In this document: positions 1 through 9,036 of the stretch, one piece after another
Layout of the letters: every line of letters begins with the position of its first letter
Numbering within the stretch: the stretch's first letter is position 1
Origin: Paraburkholderia acidisoli
GTDB taxonomy: Bacteria > Pseudomonadota > Gammaproteobacteria > Burkholderiales > Burkholderiaceae
Reading direction: 5' to 3'
NCBI RefSeq assembly: GCF_009789675.1
Contig: NZ_CP046915.1
Coordinates: 1,364,001 to 1,428,000 of the forward strand
Length of the DNA stretch: 64,000 bases
The notes under the pieces: generated by a model
What the model was told of the DNA's origin: nothing
What the model saw: only the letters and a program-made list of their open reading frames with translations
Database searches by the model: none
Translations under genes and position numbers: made by a program

Positions 1-276
1 ACGTTTCGCGGCTACGTCGCCCGATACCTGGAAACGCATCCCCTCGTTCATCGCGAGATGACGTGCATGGTGCGCCAGTTGCCGGCCGATGCCGAAGGCG
101 TACCGATCGAGCTGTATTGCTTCACGACCACGACGAGCTGGGCCGAATACGAAACCATCCAGGCGGATCTGTTCGATCACCTGATCGCGATGCTGCCGGA
201 GTTCGGCTTGCGCGTGTACCAGCGGCCAACGGGGTTCGACCTGCAATCCGGCCTCGCGGTATCACGCGAAGCTTGA
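1..276 (+). CDS. MscS-family mechanosensitive channel (YbdG-like), C-terminal fragment
   Basis: The frame is open from base 1 to TGA at 274-276, so the gene begins upstream of the window. The visible 91 residues (TFRGYVARYLETHP, then MVRQL, IELYCF, WAEYE and FDHL) resemble the cytoplasmic C-terminus of YbdG/MscM-type MscS-family channels, which release osmolytes from the inner membrane under hypo-osmotic shock. No membrane segment is in view because the pore lies before base 1. The assignment rests on recalled family resemblance of this C-terminal motif order, so the broad family is fairly secure and the exact subfamily less so. It is convergent with the GntR gene. Confidence 0.7.
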   Translation, partial: TFRGYVARYLETHPLVHREMTCMVRQLPADAEGVPIELYCFTTTTSWAEYETIQADLFDHLIAMLPEFGLRVYQRPTGFDLQSGLAVSREA

Positions 277-357
277 CGGGCGGAGTCGTGGCGGGCGCTC
301 AGTGTTCCGCCAGGCGCGCGAGGCTGGCTGTCGCACCCTATGACGCGACGCGAGGGC

Positions 358-1062
358 TCAGAGGCTGACGGTCGAATCGCGGCGCTCGAGAATGTCGAGC
401 AGGAAATCGAACGAGAGACGAATGTCGCGCTCCATCGCTTCGCGCGCCGCCGCCGCGTCGTGACGCTCCATCGCCGCGACCACCACGTGATGAAGGTCCG
501 TGCCGGCCGTGTTGTACGGCACGGTTTCGTTGCGCTCCACTTCCTGCGTGATCACACGCATGTACGGACCGCATTGAAGCCATACCGTTTCGATCAGTTG
601 CGGCAGCACCGCCGAACCCGAGAGCTGATAAATCAGGAAGTGGAATTCCTGATTCTTCACGAGGCTTTCGTGAATGCCGTCGTGCTGGATGGCCAGTTCG
701 TGCTCGCCAATCAAGCGCTTGAGGCGGCGGATCGAGGCGTCGTCCACGCGCTCGGCGGCCATTTCCGTTGCGCGGCCTTCGAGCGCGATGCGCGCGTTGC
801 AGAGGTCGAGCAGCCGCGCCTTGCTCACTTCGGGCACCTGGATCGTGCCATTGGCCAGCGCGATCAAACCGTTTTCGACGACAAGCTGGCGCAGCGCCTC
901 GCGCACCGGCATCGCGCTGGAACCGAAGCCGTCGGCCAGCGAGGCCACCGTCAACTGCGTGCCCGGCTCGAAGCGCCCCTGCATCAGCGAGGTGCGCAGC
1001 TGGGCGTAGATCGACTCCTGCATCGTCGAGCGCTTCACCACGCGCTTGATCTGTTCGCTCAT
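358..1062 (-). CDS. GntR-family transcriptional regulator, FCD subfamily
   Basis: A 234-residue regulator. Residues 12-70 form a GntR winged helix, with the family motif MPVREALRQL at 51-60. Residues about 85-220 form the all-helical FCD effector domain, where the FHFLIY segment (His141) and the His191-His192 pair are the expected metal or ligand positions. FCD regulators usually repress catabolic genes until an organic-acid-type ligand binds. A perfect inverted repeat, TTGATCG-TT-CGATCAA, lies 10 bp upstream of its start. The same TTGATCAA core occurs before the porin and in the divergent promoter near 8.9-9.05 kb, so it probably represses itself and this whole locus. Confidence 0.9.
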   Translation of the reverse strand: MSEQIKRVVKRSTMQESIYAQLRTSLMQGRFEPGTQLTVASLADGFGSSAMPVREALRQLVVENGLIALANGTIQVPEVSKARLLDLCNARIALEGRATEMAAERVDDASIRRLKRLIGEHELAIQHDGIHESLVKNQEFHFLIYQLSGSAVLPQLIETVWLQCGPYMRVITQEVERNETVPYNTAGTDLHHVVVAAMERHDAAAAREAMERDIRLSFDFLLDILERRDSTVSL

Positions 1063-1071
1063 CTTCGTTCC

Positions 1072-1094
1072 TTGATCGTTCGATCAAATTGATC
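1072..1094 (-). promoter_or_regulatory. Probable GntR operator upstream of gntR
   Basis: Bases 1072-1087 read TTGATCGTTCGATCAA, a perfect 7-2-7 inverted repeat. A second overlapping repeat, GATCAA-A-TTGATC, spans 1082-1094. It lies directly before the GntR gene and shares the GATCAA half-site with the operators at 1207, 8907 and 9032. Autoregulation is inferred. Confidence 0.7.
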
Positions 1095-1163
1095 CCGCAT
1101 TGTAGCAGCGCCACGCTGCCATCGCTCGGTGTTGCCTGCGGGACGCGCCAGGGTCGGTGCGCC

Positions 1164-1192
1164 TTGACAAACAATATTGGCGAAAAAAGAAT
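1164..1192 (+). promoter_or_regulatory. Candidate sigma-70 promoter of the porin gene
   Basis: TTGACA at 1164-1169 is a consensus -35. With a 17-bp spacer, AAGAAT at 1187-1192 is a partial -10. The GntR-type operator lies just downstream, where a bound repressor would block initiation. Confidence 0.5.
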
Positions 1193-1206
1193 TCGGTCAT
1201 CAATTG

Positions 1207-1224
1207 ATTATTTGATCAAATGAT
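1207..1224 (+). promoter_or_regulatory. GntR-type operator before the porin gene
   Basis: This 18-bp stretch contains the perfect 12-bp palindrome ATTTGATCAAAT at 1210-1221. It is identical over all 18 bases to 9032-9049, in front of the DUF3830 gene nearly 8 kb away. That identity in non-coding DNA argues for a shared regulator, most simply the GntR protein encoded here. Confidence 0.75.
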
Positions 1225-1332
1225 ACGAAGCATGCCGAAAAGCCGAACCGCCGCGTCGCCGCTTCCCGGCGCATGACCCGGTCGCGCGATCTTTTTTGGC
1301 GGCGTCCATCATCCGTTACTGTCATCACCTCT

Positions 1333-2457
1333 ATGTCCAGACGATTCCTCTCACGCCCACCTTCGCCGCGCCGCCGACTCGCCGCCGCGTGCCTGTCCGC
1401 CTGCGTCGCGCTCGGCGCGGGCGCCGCGCACGCCCAAAGCGCCGTCACGCTCTACGGCATCGTCGATGCCGGTATCGGCTACGTCAGCAATGTCGGCGGC
1501 AAGACCCAGGTGCTCGCCACCAACTCGATCATGCAGGCGAACCGGCTGGGCTTTCGCGGCAGCGAAGACCTGGGCGGCGGCACCAAGGCGATCTTCACGC
1601 TCGAAAACGGCTACAGCACCACCACGGGCGCGCTCGGACAAGGCGGCAAGCTGTTCGGGCGCCAGGCGTTCGTCGGCCTGAAAGACGACCGCTACGGCAC
1701 GCTCACGCTCGGCAACCAGTACGACTTCATGGGCTTGACGCTCGGCATGTACGAAACGTCCACGTGGTTGCTCGGCCAATATTCCGACCACCCGTTCGCG
1801 AACGACCGCGCGAACTCGCTGCGCCTCACCAACTCCGTGCAGTACCTCACCCCGGTATGGTCGGGCTTCCAGTTCGGGGCAATGTACGGCTTCTCGAACC
1901 TGCCCGGCGACATCAACGGCGACGGCCGCGCATACAGCTTTTCCGCGACCTACGCCGCGGGACCGTTGAACGTCGCGGCGGCCTATACCGAAGTCGCGGG
2001 CACGAGTTCGGTGCTCGATATCTCGACGCTGTTCGGGCGGCCCGCGGGCACGGTCCAGATCGGCGGCAGCTATCTGCGCACGTTCGGCGTGGCGACGAGC
2101 TACCGCTTCGCCAAAACCTTCGTCTATGCGATGTACACGCAGGCGCTGTATGCGGGCGTGCGCGGCCAGAACGTGCAGAACGCGCTGTTCCGCAACGGCG
2201 AACTCGGCCTGACCTACTCGCTCACGCCCTATGTCACGGCAGGCGCGGGTTACACACTCACCACGCTCGGCTCGACCAAACTGCATCAGGTCAGCACCAC
2301 GCTCGACTACGCCTTCTCCAAGCGTACGGACGTCTACGCGATGTTCCTCGCCGAACACGCGCAAGGCAACAGCGTGCACGCCTCCATCATCGGCATCGGC
2401 GGCTCGTCGAGCCCGAACCAGCTGGTTGCCGACATCGGCATTCGCCACAAGTTCTGA
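1333..2457 (+). CDS. Outer-membrane porin (Gram-negative porin, OmpC-like family)
   Basis: A 374-residue general diffusion porin of the beta-proteobacterial type. A Sec signal peptide ends at AHA (residues 32-34), and the mature protein opens with QSAVTLYGIVDAG, the usual first strand. Later landmarks are NRLGFRG, GGGTKAIFTLE, GRQAFVGL and the C-terminal HKF ending in Phe, as expected for BAM-dependent insertion. The Met at 1333 was chosen because it gives a compact signal peptide; an in-frame ATG at 1273 adds 20 residues, and neither has a clear ribosome site. The shared GntR-type operator upstream suggests it admits the substrate of the adjoining catabolic operon. Confidence 0.92.
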   Translation: MSRRFLSRPPSPRRRLAAACLSACVALGAGAAHAQSAVTLYGIVDAGIGYVSNVGGKTQVLATNSIMQANRLGFRGSEDLGGGTKAIFTLENGYSTTTGALGQGGKLFGRQAFVGLKDDRYGTLTLGNQYDFMGLTLGMYETSTWLLGQYSDHPFANDRANSLRLTNSVQYLTPVWSGFQFGAMYGFSNLPGDINGDGRAYSFSATYAAGPLNVAAAYTEVAGTSSVLDISTLFGRPAGTVQIGGSYLRTFGVATSYRFAKTFVYAMYTQALYAGVRGQNVQNALFRNGELGLTYSLTPYVTAGAGYTLTTLGSTKLHQVSTTLDYAFSKRTDVYAMFLAEHAQGNSVHASIIGIGGSSSPNQLVADIGIRHKF

Positions 2458-2480
2458 TCGTTTCCCCGTAACGCGCAACG

Positions 2481-2518
2481 AAACAGGCCGGCAAGATTCA
2501 TCACCTTCCGGCCTGTTT
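2481..2518. terminator. Hairpin terminator between convergent porin and aminotransferase genes
   Basis: Arms AAACAGGCCGG (2481-2491) and CCGGCCTGTTT (2508-2518) are perfectly complementary over 11 bp with a 16-nt loop. T-rich bases follow on both strands. Its place between two convergent stop codons fits a bidirectional rho-independent terminator. Confidence 0.8.
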
Positions 2519-2546
2519 ATTTCGGATTCCGAATAATCGATAAAGC

Positions 2547-3716
2547 TCAGGCAAGCGCGTCGAAAAAGCGCTTCATGCGCGTCATGGCTTCGGCAATACG
2601 CGCCTTCGAATCCGAACCGAAACAGACGCGCAAGTGCCCTTCGCCCGCCGCGCCATAGAAGCTGCCCGCCTCCACCACCACGCGCGCTTCCACCAGCAGA
2701 CGCTCCGCACAATGCTGCGCTGAAAGTCCCGTCGCGCGGATATCGGCGAACGCGTAGATCGTGCCTTCGGGCGCGCGGCACGTTACGCCGCGCATGCCAT
2801 TGAGGCTTTCCACGACGAGATCGCGCTTCGCGCGATCTTCGTCCACCAGCGTTTGCAGCATCGCGCGCGGCCCCGTGACCGCCGCGAGCGCACCGGCCTG
2901 AATGAAGGTGTTCACGTGCGTGACGTCGTTGGCCGTGATCTTGAGCAGCGCGGGCATCACCTCGGGCGGCGCCGTCATGAAGCCGAGACGCCAGCCGTCC
3001 ATGGCATACGACTTGGTGAACGCGAGCATCGTGATCGTGCGCTCGCGCATGCCCGGCAGCGAGGCAAGGCTGATATGACGGGCCGCGTCGTAGACGATGG
3101 CTTCGTACACTTCGTCCGAGATCACCACGAGATCGTGGCGAATCGCGACATCGGCGAGTGCCTCGAGTTCGGCGCGGCTGTACACGCGGCCCGTGGGATT
3201 CGCGGGATTGACGAGCACGATAGCTTTGGTGCGCGGCGTGATGGCGGCTTCGATCGCGCTCGCGTCGATCGAGAAACCGTGGTCGCGATCGAGATCGACG
3301 ATCACGGGCTTGCCGCCCGCCAACTCGATCTTGCCCACGTGCTGCGGATAAAACGGCGCGAGCAGAATCACTTCGTCGCCTTCATCGATCAGCGAGAAAA
3401 ATGCCGCGAACGAGGCATGCGTGAGGCCGCTCGTGACGAGCACGTCGTCTTCGGTCACGTCGAGGGCGTTGTCCTCGCGCAGCTTGGCCGCAAGCGCGCG
3501 ACGCAGCGCGGGAATGCCGCGCATGTCGCTGTAGTGCACGTCTCCCGCGAGCAAGGCGTCGATGGTGGCCTGCTTGATCGGCAGCGGCGTGTCGGCATGA
3601 GGACGGCCGAGTTCGAGATGGATGAGGTCGGACGTGTCGCCCGGCAGCCGCGCCGCCTGGTCGTACATGCCATAGGATTTTTTCGAAGTTTCGGTGATGC
3701 GTTTGGCGAGTTTCAT
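2547..3716 (-). CDS. PLP-dependent class I/II aminotransferase
   Basis: A 389-residue fold-type I aminotransferase of the aspartate-aminotransferase superfamily. Visible landmarks are NPANPTG (170-176), DEVYEA (201-206), the Schiff-base lysine K235 in AFTKSYAMDGWRLGF, and a C-terminal LRVCFG carrying the carboxylate-binding arginine. It would exchange an amino group between an amino acid and a 2-oxo acid in the cytoplasm; the substrate cannot be read from sequence. It is the last gene of the five-gene minus-strand run that starts with the MFS transporter, 21 bp downstream of the hydrolase gene. A role in degrading an amino compound released by the upstream hydrolases is inferred. Confidence 0.88.
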   Translation of the reverse strand: MKLAKRITETSKKSYGMYDQAARLPGDTSDLIHLELGRPHADTPLPIKQATIDALLAGDVHYSDMRGIPALRRALAAKLREDNALDVTEDDVLVTSGLTHASFAAFFSLIDEGDEVILLAPFYPQHVGKIELAGGKPVIVDLDRDHGFSIDASAIEAAITPRTKAIVLVNPANPTGRVYSRAELEALADVAIRHDLVVISDEVYEAIVYDAARHISLASLPGMRERTITMLAFTKSYAMDGWRLGFMTAPPEVMPALLKITANDVTHVNTFIQAGALAAVTGPRAMLQTLVDEDRAKRDLVVESLNGMRGVTCRAPEGTIYAFADIRATGLSAQHCAERLLVEARVVVEAGSFYGAAGEGHLRVCFGSDSKARIAEAMTRMKRFFDALA

Positions 3717-3737
3717 CGTGAGTGAGAAAGGCGGAGA

Positions 3738-5720
3738 TCAGACGATATGGAACGGATCGGCGGCGCGGTCGAGTCGCGCTTCGAGTTGCTGCACGTCGCT
3801 CGCGAGCATGAGGCGCCCAGCGGCCAGTTCATACGCGGCAGCCAGCAATGCCACGCGCCACGCCTCGGGCGAAGCGTAGCGCTGCTCGAACGGGGCGCGC
3901 CGGTCGCCGTCGAGCATGGCATCGGCTGCGCGCGCGAACGGCACGTACGAGCCATACACGCTGTACAGCGCGCCTTCCGCATAGCCCGGCGCACGTAGCG
4001 CCCAGCCTGCGTGCGTGCCGAGCGGCGCCGCCACGAACGGTGGCCGGATGCCCGCAATGCCGTTGCCGTCGACATCCACGGCGGGCACGAACACCGGATA
4101 CGGCGCGCCTTCATGCGGCGGCACGCTCGAATGATCGAGCAGGCGCAACGCATTCAAGACGCGCGGACCAACGAGCCCCGTGGCGGATTCGAAGCGTTCG
4201 ACGAACCGGTCGAGCGGCCACCACGTGCCCTCCGCATGCGACGGAAAGCGGCTTTCGGGCGGCTCGACGCCTTCGTCCACCCACGCGCGCATCGCCACGA
4301 ACAGCGCGCGTAGCGGCGCGCCATAGGTCAGCGGATTCGTCGCATAGCGCACGACCGGCGTACTCGCCGCATTCGGCAGCGGATAGTCGCCATGCGGCAC
4401 GCCCGTGGCGAGATAGAAACGCACATCGGGATCGGCGGGCAAATCCTTGCCCTCGCAATCCGTCACCACCAGCGAAGCGCGCGCCGACCAGACTTCGGAG
4501 TCGGTATCCAGATGCATCAGCCGGGGCGCCGTATTCGAAGCACGCGCGCGCGCGAGCACGCCATCCGTCTTGCCGCTGACAGGATCGTGCAGCGTTGCAT
4601 AGGCGAAGGGAAACTGATCGCCGAGAAAGCCATGGTCTTCGTGCTGACGCGAGTAACGGCCCGGCTGCGAGAACGGCGCGTTGACCCACGCCTTGCGCGA
4701 GCCCGCGATGATCGGCACGGCCGCGTCGAATACACGCCCGCCCTCGAGACTTTCGTTGAAGCCTTGCCACAGGAAGTCGCGCAGCACACGGCCGCTTTGC
4801 GAGAGACCGAAACCGAGCGCGCGTGCGGGCGGTTTGTCGTCGGCCAGCGCGAGCGGGTTCGGTGTGCCATGCGTGTCGTGTTTCGCGTGCTTGAGGAAGG
4901 CGATCACGTCGCGCACGCTCGCATAACCGAGCCCCATCACGACCGGATCGCGCGCGTCGTAGACGAATTCGACAATCGCGCCGCGGTCGAGCGTGCACGC
5001 GGGCAGGCGCTCGATCTCGATACGTTGCGCGTCGAGATACCGCCACGCGAAGCCCGCTTGCGTGGCATCGAGGCGCGCGTCGCGCTCGTGCTGACGAACG
5101 CTCAAACGCGCGCGCGACACGTCGAGGTCCGCCGCGGGGTACGAGAGCGTGAGCACACAGCGTTGCGCGTCGAGTTCCTGCACGATGGCGCCGCGTATCG
5201 AATCGGGCGCGTCGAGCACGAACTCTTCCCAGCCCTTGCCGACGATAGGCGCGCCCGCGCGCGTGGCCACCGGGAACTGCGCTAGCATGCGGCCGCCGCC
5301 CGGCTCGACATTGCCTTGCCACGCCGTCCAGACGATCGAATAGCCCTCGTGCATGAGAAAGCCGTTGCCGATCTCGTCCGCGCGCGTGGGCAGCGCCACG
5401 ACCGGCGCGTTGTTGATGCGCACGATGCCGCGCTGCGTGCCGCGATTGAGGTATTCGTAGAACAGCCAGTCGTTGCCGCGCGCAAGATCGACGGGCTTGT
5501 AGATATGAAAATCGACGCGGTATTCGACCAGCCCCTGTGCATTGCGCGGCGCATGCTCGATCAGCGCGATCTCGCGATTGAGCGCATGGGCGGGATCGAG
5601 CGCGCCATGCGCCAGGCCCGACAGCAGTTCGTACTCGCCCACCGCGCCGTTTTCGCCGAAGCGCATGCCGTCGAACACCGGCTGGCGCGACAATACCTCG
5701 AAACGAGTGATGCCGGTCAT
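3738..5720 (-). CDS. Large alpha/beta-hydrolase-domain protein, probable esterase
   Basis: A 660-residue protein resembling the long alpha/beta hydrolase family (Abhydrolase_10-like). GFGLSQSGR (303-311) is a nucleophile elbow, with Ser307 or Ser309 the likely nucleophile. Other landmarks are WLFYEYLNRG (85-94) and GYSIVWTAWQGN (126-137). There is no evident signal peptide, so a cytoplasmic location is likely. Its start overlaps the stop of the preceding deacylase gene as ATGA (5717-5720), which implies translational coupling and a shared task. It probably cleaves an ester or related acyl bond in the compound handled by the locus; substrate unknown. Confidence 0.78.
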   Translation of the reverse strand: MTGITRFEVLSRQPVFDGMRFGENGAVGEYELLSGLAHGALDPAHALNREIALIEHAPRNAQGLVEYRVDFHIYKPVDLARGNDWLFYEYLNRGTQRGIVRINNAPVVALPTRADEIGNGFLMHEGYSIVWTAWQGNVEPGGGRMLAQFPVATRAGAPIVGKGWEEFVLDAPDSIRGAIVQELDAQRCVLTLSYPAADLDVSRARLSVRQHERDARLDATQAGFAWRYLDAQRIEIERLPACTLDRGAIVEFVYDARDPVVMGLGYASVRDVIAFLKHAKHDTHGTPNPLALADDKPPARALGFGLSQSGRVLRDFLWQGFNESLEGGRVFDAAVPIIAGSRKAWVNAPFSQPGRYSRQHEDHGFLGDQFPFAYATLHDPVSGKTDGVLARARASNTAPRLMHLDTDSEVWSARASLVVTDCEGKDLPADPDVRFYLATGVPHGDYPLPNAASTPVVRYATNPLTYGAPLRALFVAMRAWVDEGVEPPESRFPSHAEGTWWPLDRFVERFESATGLVGPRVLNALRLLDHSSVPPHEGAPYPVFVPAVDVDGNGIAGIRPPFVAAPLGTHAGWALRAPGYAEGALYSVYGSYVPFARAADAMLDGDRRAPFEQRYASPEAWRVALLAAAYELAAGRLMLASDVQQLEARLDRAADPFHIV

Positions 5721-6844
5721 GGCTGAGTTCCGCGCGGCGCGTTTTGCACGGCGGCGAGCTTCGCCACGCAATCGAACGGCCTGACGAGGCGATTCAGCGT
5801 GCGGCCGTAGAGCAAGCCGCCTTTCGTCGCCACGATGGGCGTGCGCGCCCGCGCGGGATCGTCGGCGTCGGGGTCGACGATCTCGGCGATCACCGTGCCG
5901 GGCTCGACGATCGCGCCCACCTCGTAGCGGTACACGACCACGCCGCATACGGGCGTGCGCACGAATTCAATGGCTTCGTGCGGCGTGAGTTCGCCCTGCC
6001 ACGCAATGGCCGCGAGCGGTTCCGTGCTGGCGATGATCTCGCGCCGTTGCAGGAAACGCACGAGCGCGGCGGCATCGCCCTGCGCGGTTTCATCGTCGAC
6101 ATCGGTCACGCCGCGCATCTCCAGCGTCGCGCCCACGCAGGCCTGCGGCACCGGCTTGTGCGCGCCCACGTGCCGCGCGAGATCGAACCACGGGCGGCTG
6201 CACACCGTGTCGAACAGCGCGGGCGTGTCGGTCACGTGCACCATGCGCGGATCGAGTTCGGCGATGAAGTCGGCGAGCGGCGCCTGCGTCCACGGCGCGA
6301 CCACGAGGCACACGCACGCTTCGAGTTCGGTGTGCAGGTCGAACACGTAGTCGGCGTCGATGGCAAGACGCATGAGCGTCTTTTGCAGCGACTTGAATTC
6401 GTTCACGGGCTGCTGCGCGTCCACGAGCGCGACGAGCGTTTCGCGCACGAGTTGCGTGTTCGCCTCGGTGTTATCGCCCAGCTGGTCGGCCACGCGCGCG
6501 ATCAGTTGCGGCGCGAGATCGGGAAAGCCGCGATTGAAATTGCCGTTGCCGTCGAGCGCTTCGCGCCCGATCTGCGTGCCGAGGATGTTCTCCGAAAGCC
6601 CGATGGGATTCGCGAACGGCACCACGACCACTTCGCCGCGAATGCGCCCCGCGCGATCGGCTTCCTGCAGTTGCGCGACGAGATGATGCGCGATCAGAAG
6701 GCCTGGCGTTTCGTTCGCATGCAAGGCGGCCTGCACATAGACCTTCGGCCGTGCCCCAGCCTCGCCAAAACGGTGGACCTTGAGATGACGCGCCGCGCCG
6801 GGGCTCGAACGCATCAGGGGCAGGTGCTCGATCGTGTGTGCCAT
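5717..6844 (-). CDS. Succinylglutamate desuccinylase/aspartoacylase-family (M14-like) zinc hydrolase
   Basis: A 375-residue AstE/AspA-type member of the M14 zinc carboxypeptidase fold. The zinc ligands are visible as H42-A-N-E45 (LHANETPG) and H171 in DLHTE, and the general base is probably E242 in ATLEMRG. The segment at about 290-350 (GVVVYRYEVGAIVEPGT) resembles the C-terminal beta domain of this family. Members remove acyl groups from N-acyl amino acids or related amides. The gene overlaps the hydrolase downstream by 4 bp. An N-acylated amino compound as substrate is inference. Confidence 0.85.
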   Translation of the reverse strand: MAHTIEHLPLMRSSPGAARHLKVHRFGEAGARPKVYVQAALHANETPGLLIAHHLVAQLQEADRAGRIRGEVVVVPFANPIGLSENILGTQIGREALDGNGNFNRGFPDLAPQLIARVADQLGDNTEANTQLVRETLVALVDAQQPVNEFKSLQKTLMRLAIDADYVFDLHTELEACVCLVVAPWTQAPLADFIAELDPRMVHVTDTPALFDTVCSRPWFDLARHVGAHKPVPQACVGATLEMRGVTDVDDETAQGDAAALVRFLQRREIIASTEPLAAIAWQGELTPHEAIEFVRTPVCGVVVYRYEVGAIVEPGTVIAEIVDPDADDPARARTPIVATKGGLLYGRTLNRLVRPFDCVAKLAAVQNAPRGTQP

Positions 6845-6919
6845 GCTGGTTCCTTCTTTGTGACGGTTGATACGAAAACGTTCAGGAAAACGAACAGACG
6901 GCAGGTGCCGTCCGGGTGC

Positions 6920-7549
6920 TCAATCGGGTTGATCGACGAACCGTAGATACGGTCGCAACACGTCCACGCCGCCGGGGTACATCGCTTCGGCCGTGTCCTG
7001 CGCGAGCGAGGGCGGCAGCATCACGCGCCCGCCTTCCCGCCATGTGGCAGGCGTCGCGACGCGGCGCGCCGCCGTGAGTTGCACGGCCTTCACGATGCGC
7101 AGCAATTCGTCGAAGTTGCGACCGTTCGTGACGGTGTAAGTGAGCGAGACCGCCACGCGCGCATCGGGCCCGACGAGCAAGGCCGTGCGTAGCAGCGCGG
7201 GCGGCGCGGCGGTTTCATCGACGAACCCGAGTGCGCGCGGCACCTCGCCGCTCGCGTCGTTGACGAGCGCGAAGCTCGGCGTGCAAGCGAACATGGCCTG
7301 CAAATCGGCCAGCCATGCGGCCACGCTCGGCTCGCTATCGATCGACACGCCAAGCACCTTCGTGCCGCATGCCACGAATTGCGGCATCAAGGTTTCGAGC
7401 GCGGCGAATTCGGTGCTGCAGGTCGGCGACATCGACTTGAAGGCGAACACGAGCGACCAGCCTCGTGCGTGCCATTCGTGAAAGCGCAGCGCGCCCGTGC
7501 TCGCGTTCGCGGTGAAGTCGGGGCAAAGACTGCCGACGGGAAGCGTCAT
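6920..7549 (-). CDS. Peroxiredoxin, Prx6 (1-Cys) type
   Basis: A 209-residue thiol peroxidase. The peroxidatic cysteine is C44 in SPTCSTE, matching the PxxxT/S-C pattern with Thr43 nearby, and TVTNGRNFDELLR is the Prx6-type segment with the active-site Arg. The long C-terminal extension (YPGGVDVLRPYLRFV) is also typical. It would reduce H2O2 or organic peroxides in the cytoplasm. An AAAGGA ribosome site stands 8 bases before the ATG. Its place in the same locus as an FAD oxidoreductase of the D-amino-acid or glycine-oxidase type suggests it clears peroxide made during catabolism; that link is inferred. Confidence 0.88.
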   Translation of the reverse strand: MTLPVGSLCPDFTANASTGALRFHEWHARGWSLVFAFKSMSPTCSTEFAALETLMPQFVACGTKVLGVSIDSEPSVAAWLADLQAMFACTPSFALVNDASGEVPRALGFVDETAAPPALLRTALLVGPDARVAVSLTYTVTNGRNFDELLRIVKAVQLTAARRVATPATWREGGRVMLPPSLAQDTAEAMYPGGVDVLRPYLRFVDQPD

Positions 7550-7576
7550 GCTGTGATTCCTTTTTCGTGACGGATT

Positions 7577-8863
7577 TCAGGCGTTTTCCTGCGAACTCAC
7601 GCCCCACGCCGAGCCCGCTTTCGGGTGCGCCACACCCGGGCGCGCGGCGTCGAAGCGCGGGTAACGGCCGAGCGTGAGCAGCATGCCCGAACCGACCAAC
7701 ACGACCGCCGCCGTCGCGAACAGCAACGTGTGGTAGCTGTGCGTGAGCGCGAAGGTCTTGCTGAAGGTCACCGGGCCGAAGCCCGCGCCGAACGCGAAGC
7801 CGATGAAGATGCTGCCGTACACGGCGCTATAGGCACGCATGCCGAAATAGCGCGAGACGAGATACGCGAGCGCGTCGTATTCCACGCCCGAAGCCGAGCC
7901 GACAAGGAACACCATCAGCATGGCGACCGGCACCGAACTCACGCCGCCCGCGAGCACGATGAACGTGATCATCGTCGGAATCATGAGGAGGAACACCACA
8001 CCCGGCGCCCACATGCGGTCGAGGCAAAAGCCCGTGATCAGGCGCCCCACCACGATGCCGATGCCATACCACGCCGCAATGCGCACGGCCGTCGCGAGAT
8101 CGAAACCCGAAGTGGTGAGAAAGCGTTCGAGGTTCGGCGCGATGCCCGAAATGGCGAGCGAGAGCAGAAAGAAACTCGCCGAGAGAATCCAGAACGCGCG
8201 CGTGCGCAGCGCTTCGCGCAAACCGAGACCGGCTTCGGGAGCGATGCCGGGCGCCTGGGCGGACGTATCGAGCGCGCGGCGCGGCTCGCGGAAAAAGAAG
8301 AACGTGATCGGCAGGGTCACGCACAGCACGAACGCGCCGATGCAGACGTACGCGAGACGCCAGCCAATCGCGCTCATCACATAGAACGCGTAGAGCTTGA
8401 TCAGCGCGCCGAAGAGCCCCGTGCCGATCAGGCAGATGCCGAGCGCGAGCCCGCGCCGCTCGCTGAAGTTCGCGATCACGCTTTTCGTCCACGTGACGGG
8501 CAGCGTGCCCGCGCCGCACAGCGTGAGTATCGTGAAGGTCGCGTAGAAGATCGCGATGGAGCCGGTGTTGAGCGCGAGCAGCGCCCAGGCGCAACCCATG
8601 CCGATCACCGAGCCGAGCGCCACGCGGCGCGCGCCGATGCGATCGGTGAGCGCGCCCACGTACGGCCCGACCACGCTCGAGCCGAGCAGCACGATCGTGA
8701 TCGCCACCATGACCTGCGAGTCGCTCCAGCCGAAGGTTTTGGTCAGCGAAGGCACGAACACGCCCATCGTGTAGAAAACCATCGTCGTGAGCCCCGTGCC
8801 GATCCCGACCGTTGCCGCGAGGATCAGCCGCCATCCCCGTTTGAATTCACCCCATCCCGCCAC
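7577..8863 (-). CDS. MFS transporter (monocarboxylate/oxalate-formate antiporter-like)
   Basis: A 428-residue, 12-helix major facilitator protein. The N-terminal half shows the family loop DRIGARR between helices 2 and 3, followed by the long central loop near residues 190-220 (RRALDTSAQAPG). The overall pattern resembles monocarboxylate or oxalate/formate-type MFS carriers. The start is GTG at 8863, chosen for the GAGGTG ribosome site 5 bases upstream. It heads the minus-strand run of MFS, peroxiredoxin, deacylase, hydrolase and aminotransferase, directly downstream of the operator at 8907-8928, so it most likely imports the compound that induces the locus. Confidence 0.85.
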   Translation of the reverse strand: MAGWGEFKRGWRLILAATVGIGTGLTTMVFYTMGVFVPSLTKTFGWSDSQVMVAITIVLLGSSVVGPYVGALTDRIGARRVALGSVIGMGCAWALLALNTGSIAIFYATFTILTLCGAGTLPVTWTKSVIANFSERRGLALGICLIGTGLFGALIKLYAFYVMSAIGWRLAYVCIGAFVLCVTLPITFFFFREPRRALDTSAQAPGIAPEAGLGLREALRTRAFWILSASFFLLSLAISGIAPNLERFLTTSGFDLATAVRIAAWYGIGIVVGRLITGFCLDRMWAPGVVFLLMIPTMITFIVLAGGVSSVPVAMLMVFLVGSASGVEYDALAYLVSRYFGMRAYSAVYGSIFIGFAFGAGFGPVTFSKTFALTHSYHTLLFATAAVVLVGSGMLLTLGRYPRFDAARPGVAHPKAGSAWGVSSQENA

Positions 8864-8906
8864 GATTCACCTCGTTCGAATGTGCCACCGACGCCGCGCG
8901 CCTTGA

Positions 8907-8928
8907 ATTGATCAAATAATAATTTGAT
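8907..8928 (-). promoter_or_regulatory. GntR-type operator before the MFS-led operon
   Basis: The segment holds TTGATCAA at 8908-8915 and an inverted repeat ATCAAAT-AATA-ATTTGAT at 8911-8928. On the minus strand a consensus -35 TTGACA lies upstream at 8965-8960. The operator therefore sits downstream of the likely promoter, a repressing position. Confidence 0.65.
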
Positions 8929-9008
8929 GGGATCGCAGTGTTGTGTGACCAAATTTCGTTGTCAAGCGCAGATTTTCACGGACCTCTGGCGATGGCCCAA
9001 AGGTTTGA

Positions 9009-9036
9009 TTCGACATCTTGCTAGATTTTTTATTAT
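9009..9036 (+). promoter_or_regulatory. Candidate promoter of the DUF3830/FAD oxidoreductase operon
   Basis: TTCGAC at 9009-9014 and TATTAT at 9031-9036 are separated by 16 bp. The -10 overlaps the operator at 9032-9049, so repressor and polymerase should compete. Spacing and matches are imperfect. Confidence 0.4.

Noticed and set aside
3738..5948. A longer start for the alpha/beta hydrolase at 5948
   Set aside because: The extra 76 residues are Arg-rich antisense-like sequence inside the deacylase gene; ATG at 5720 gives the ATGA overlap and a normal N-terminus.
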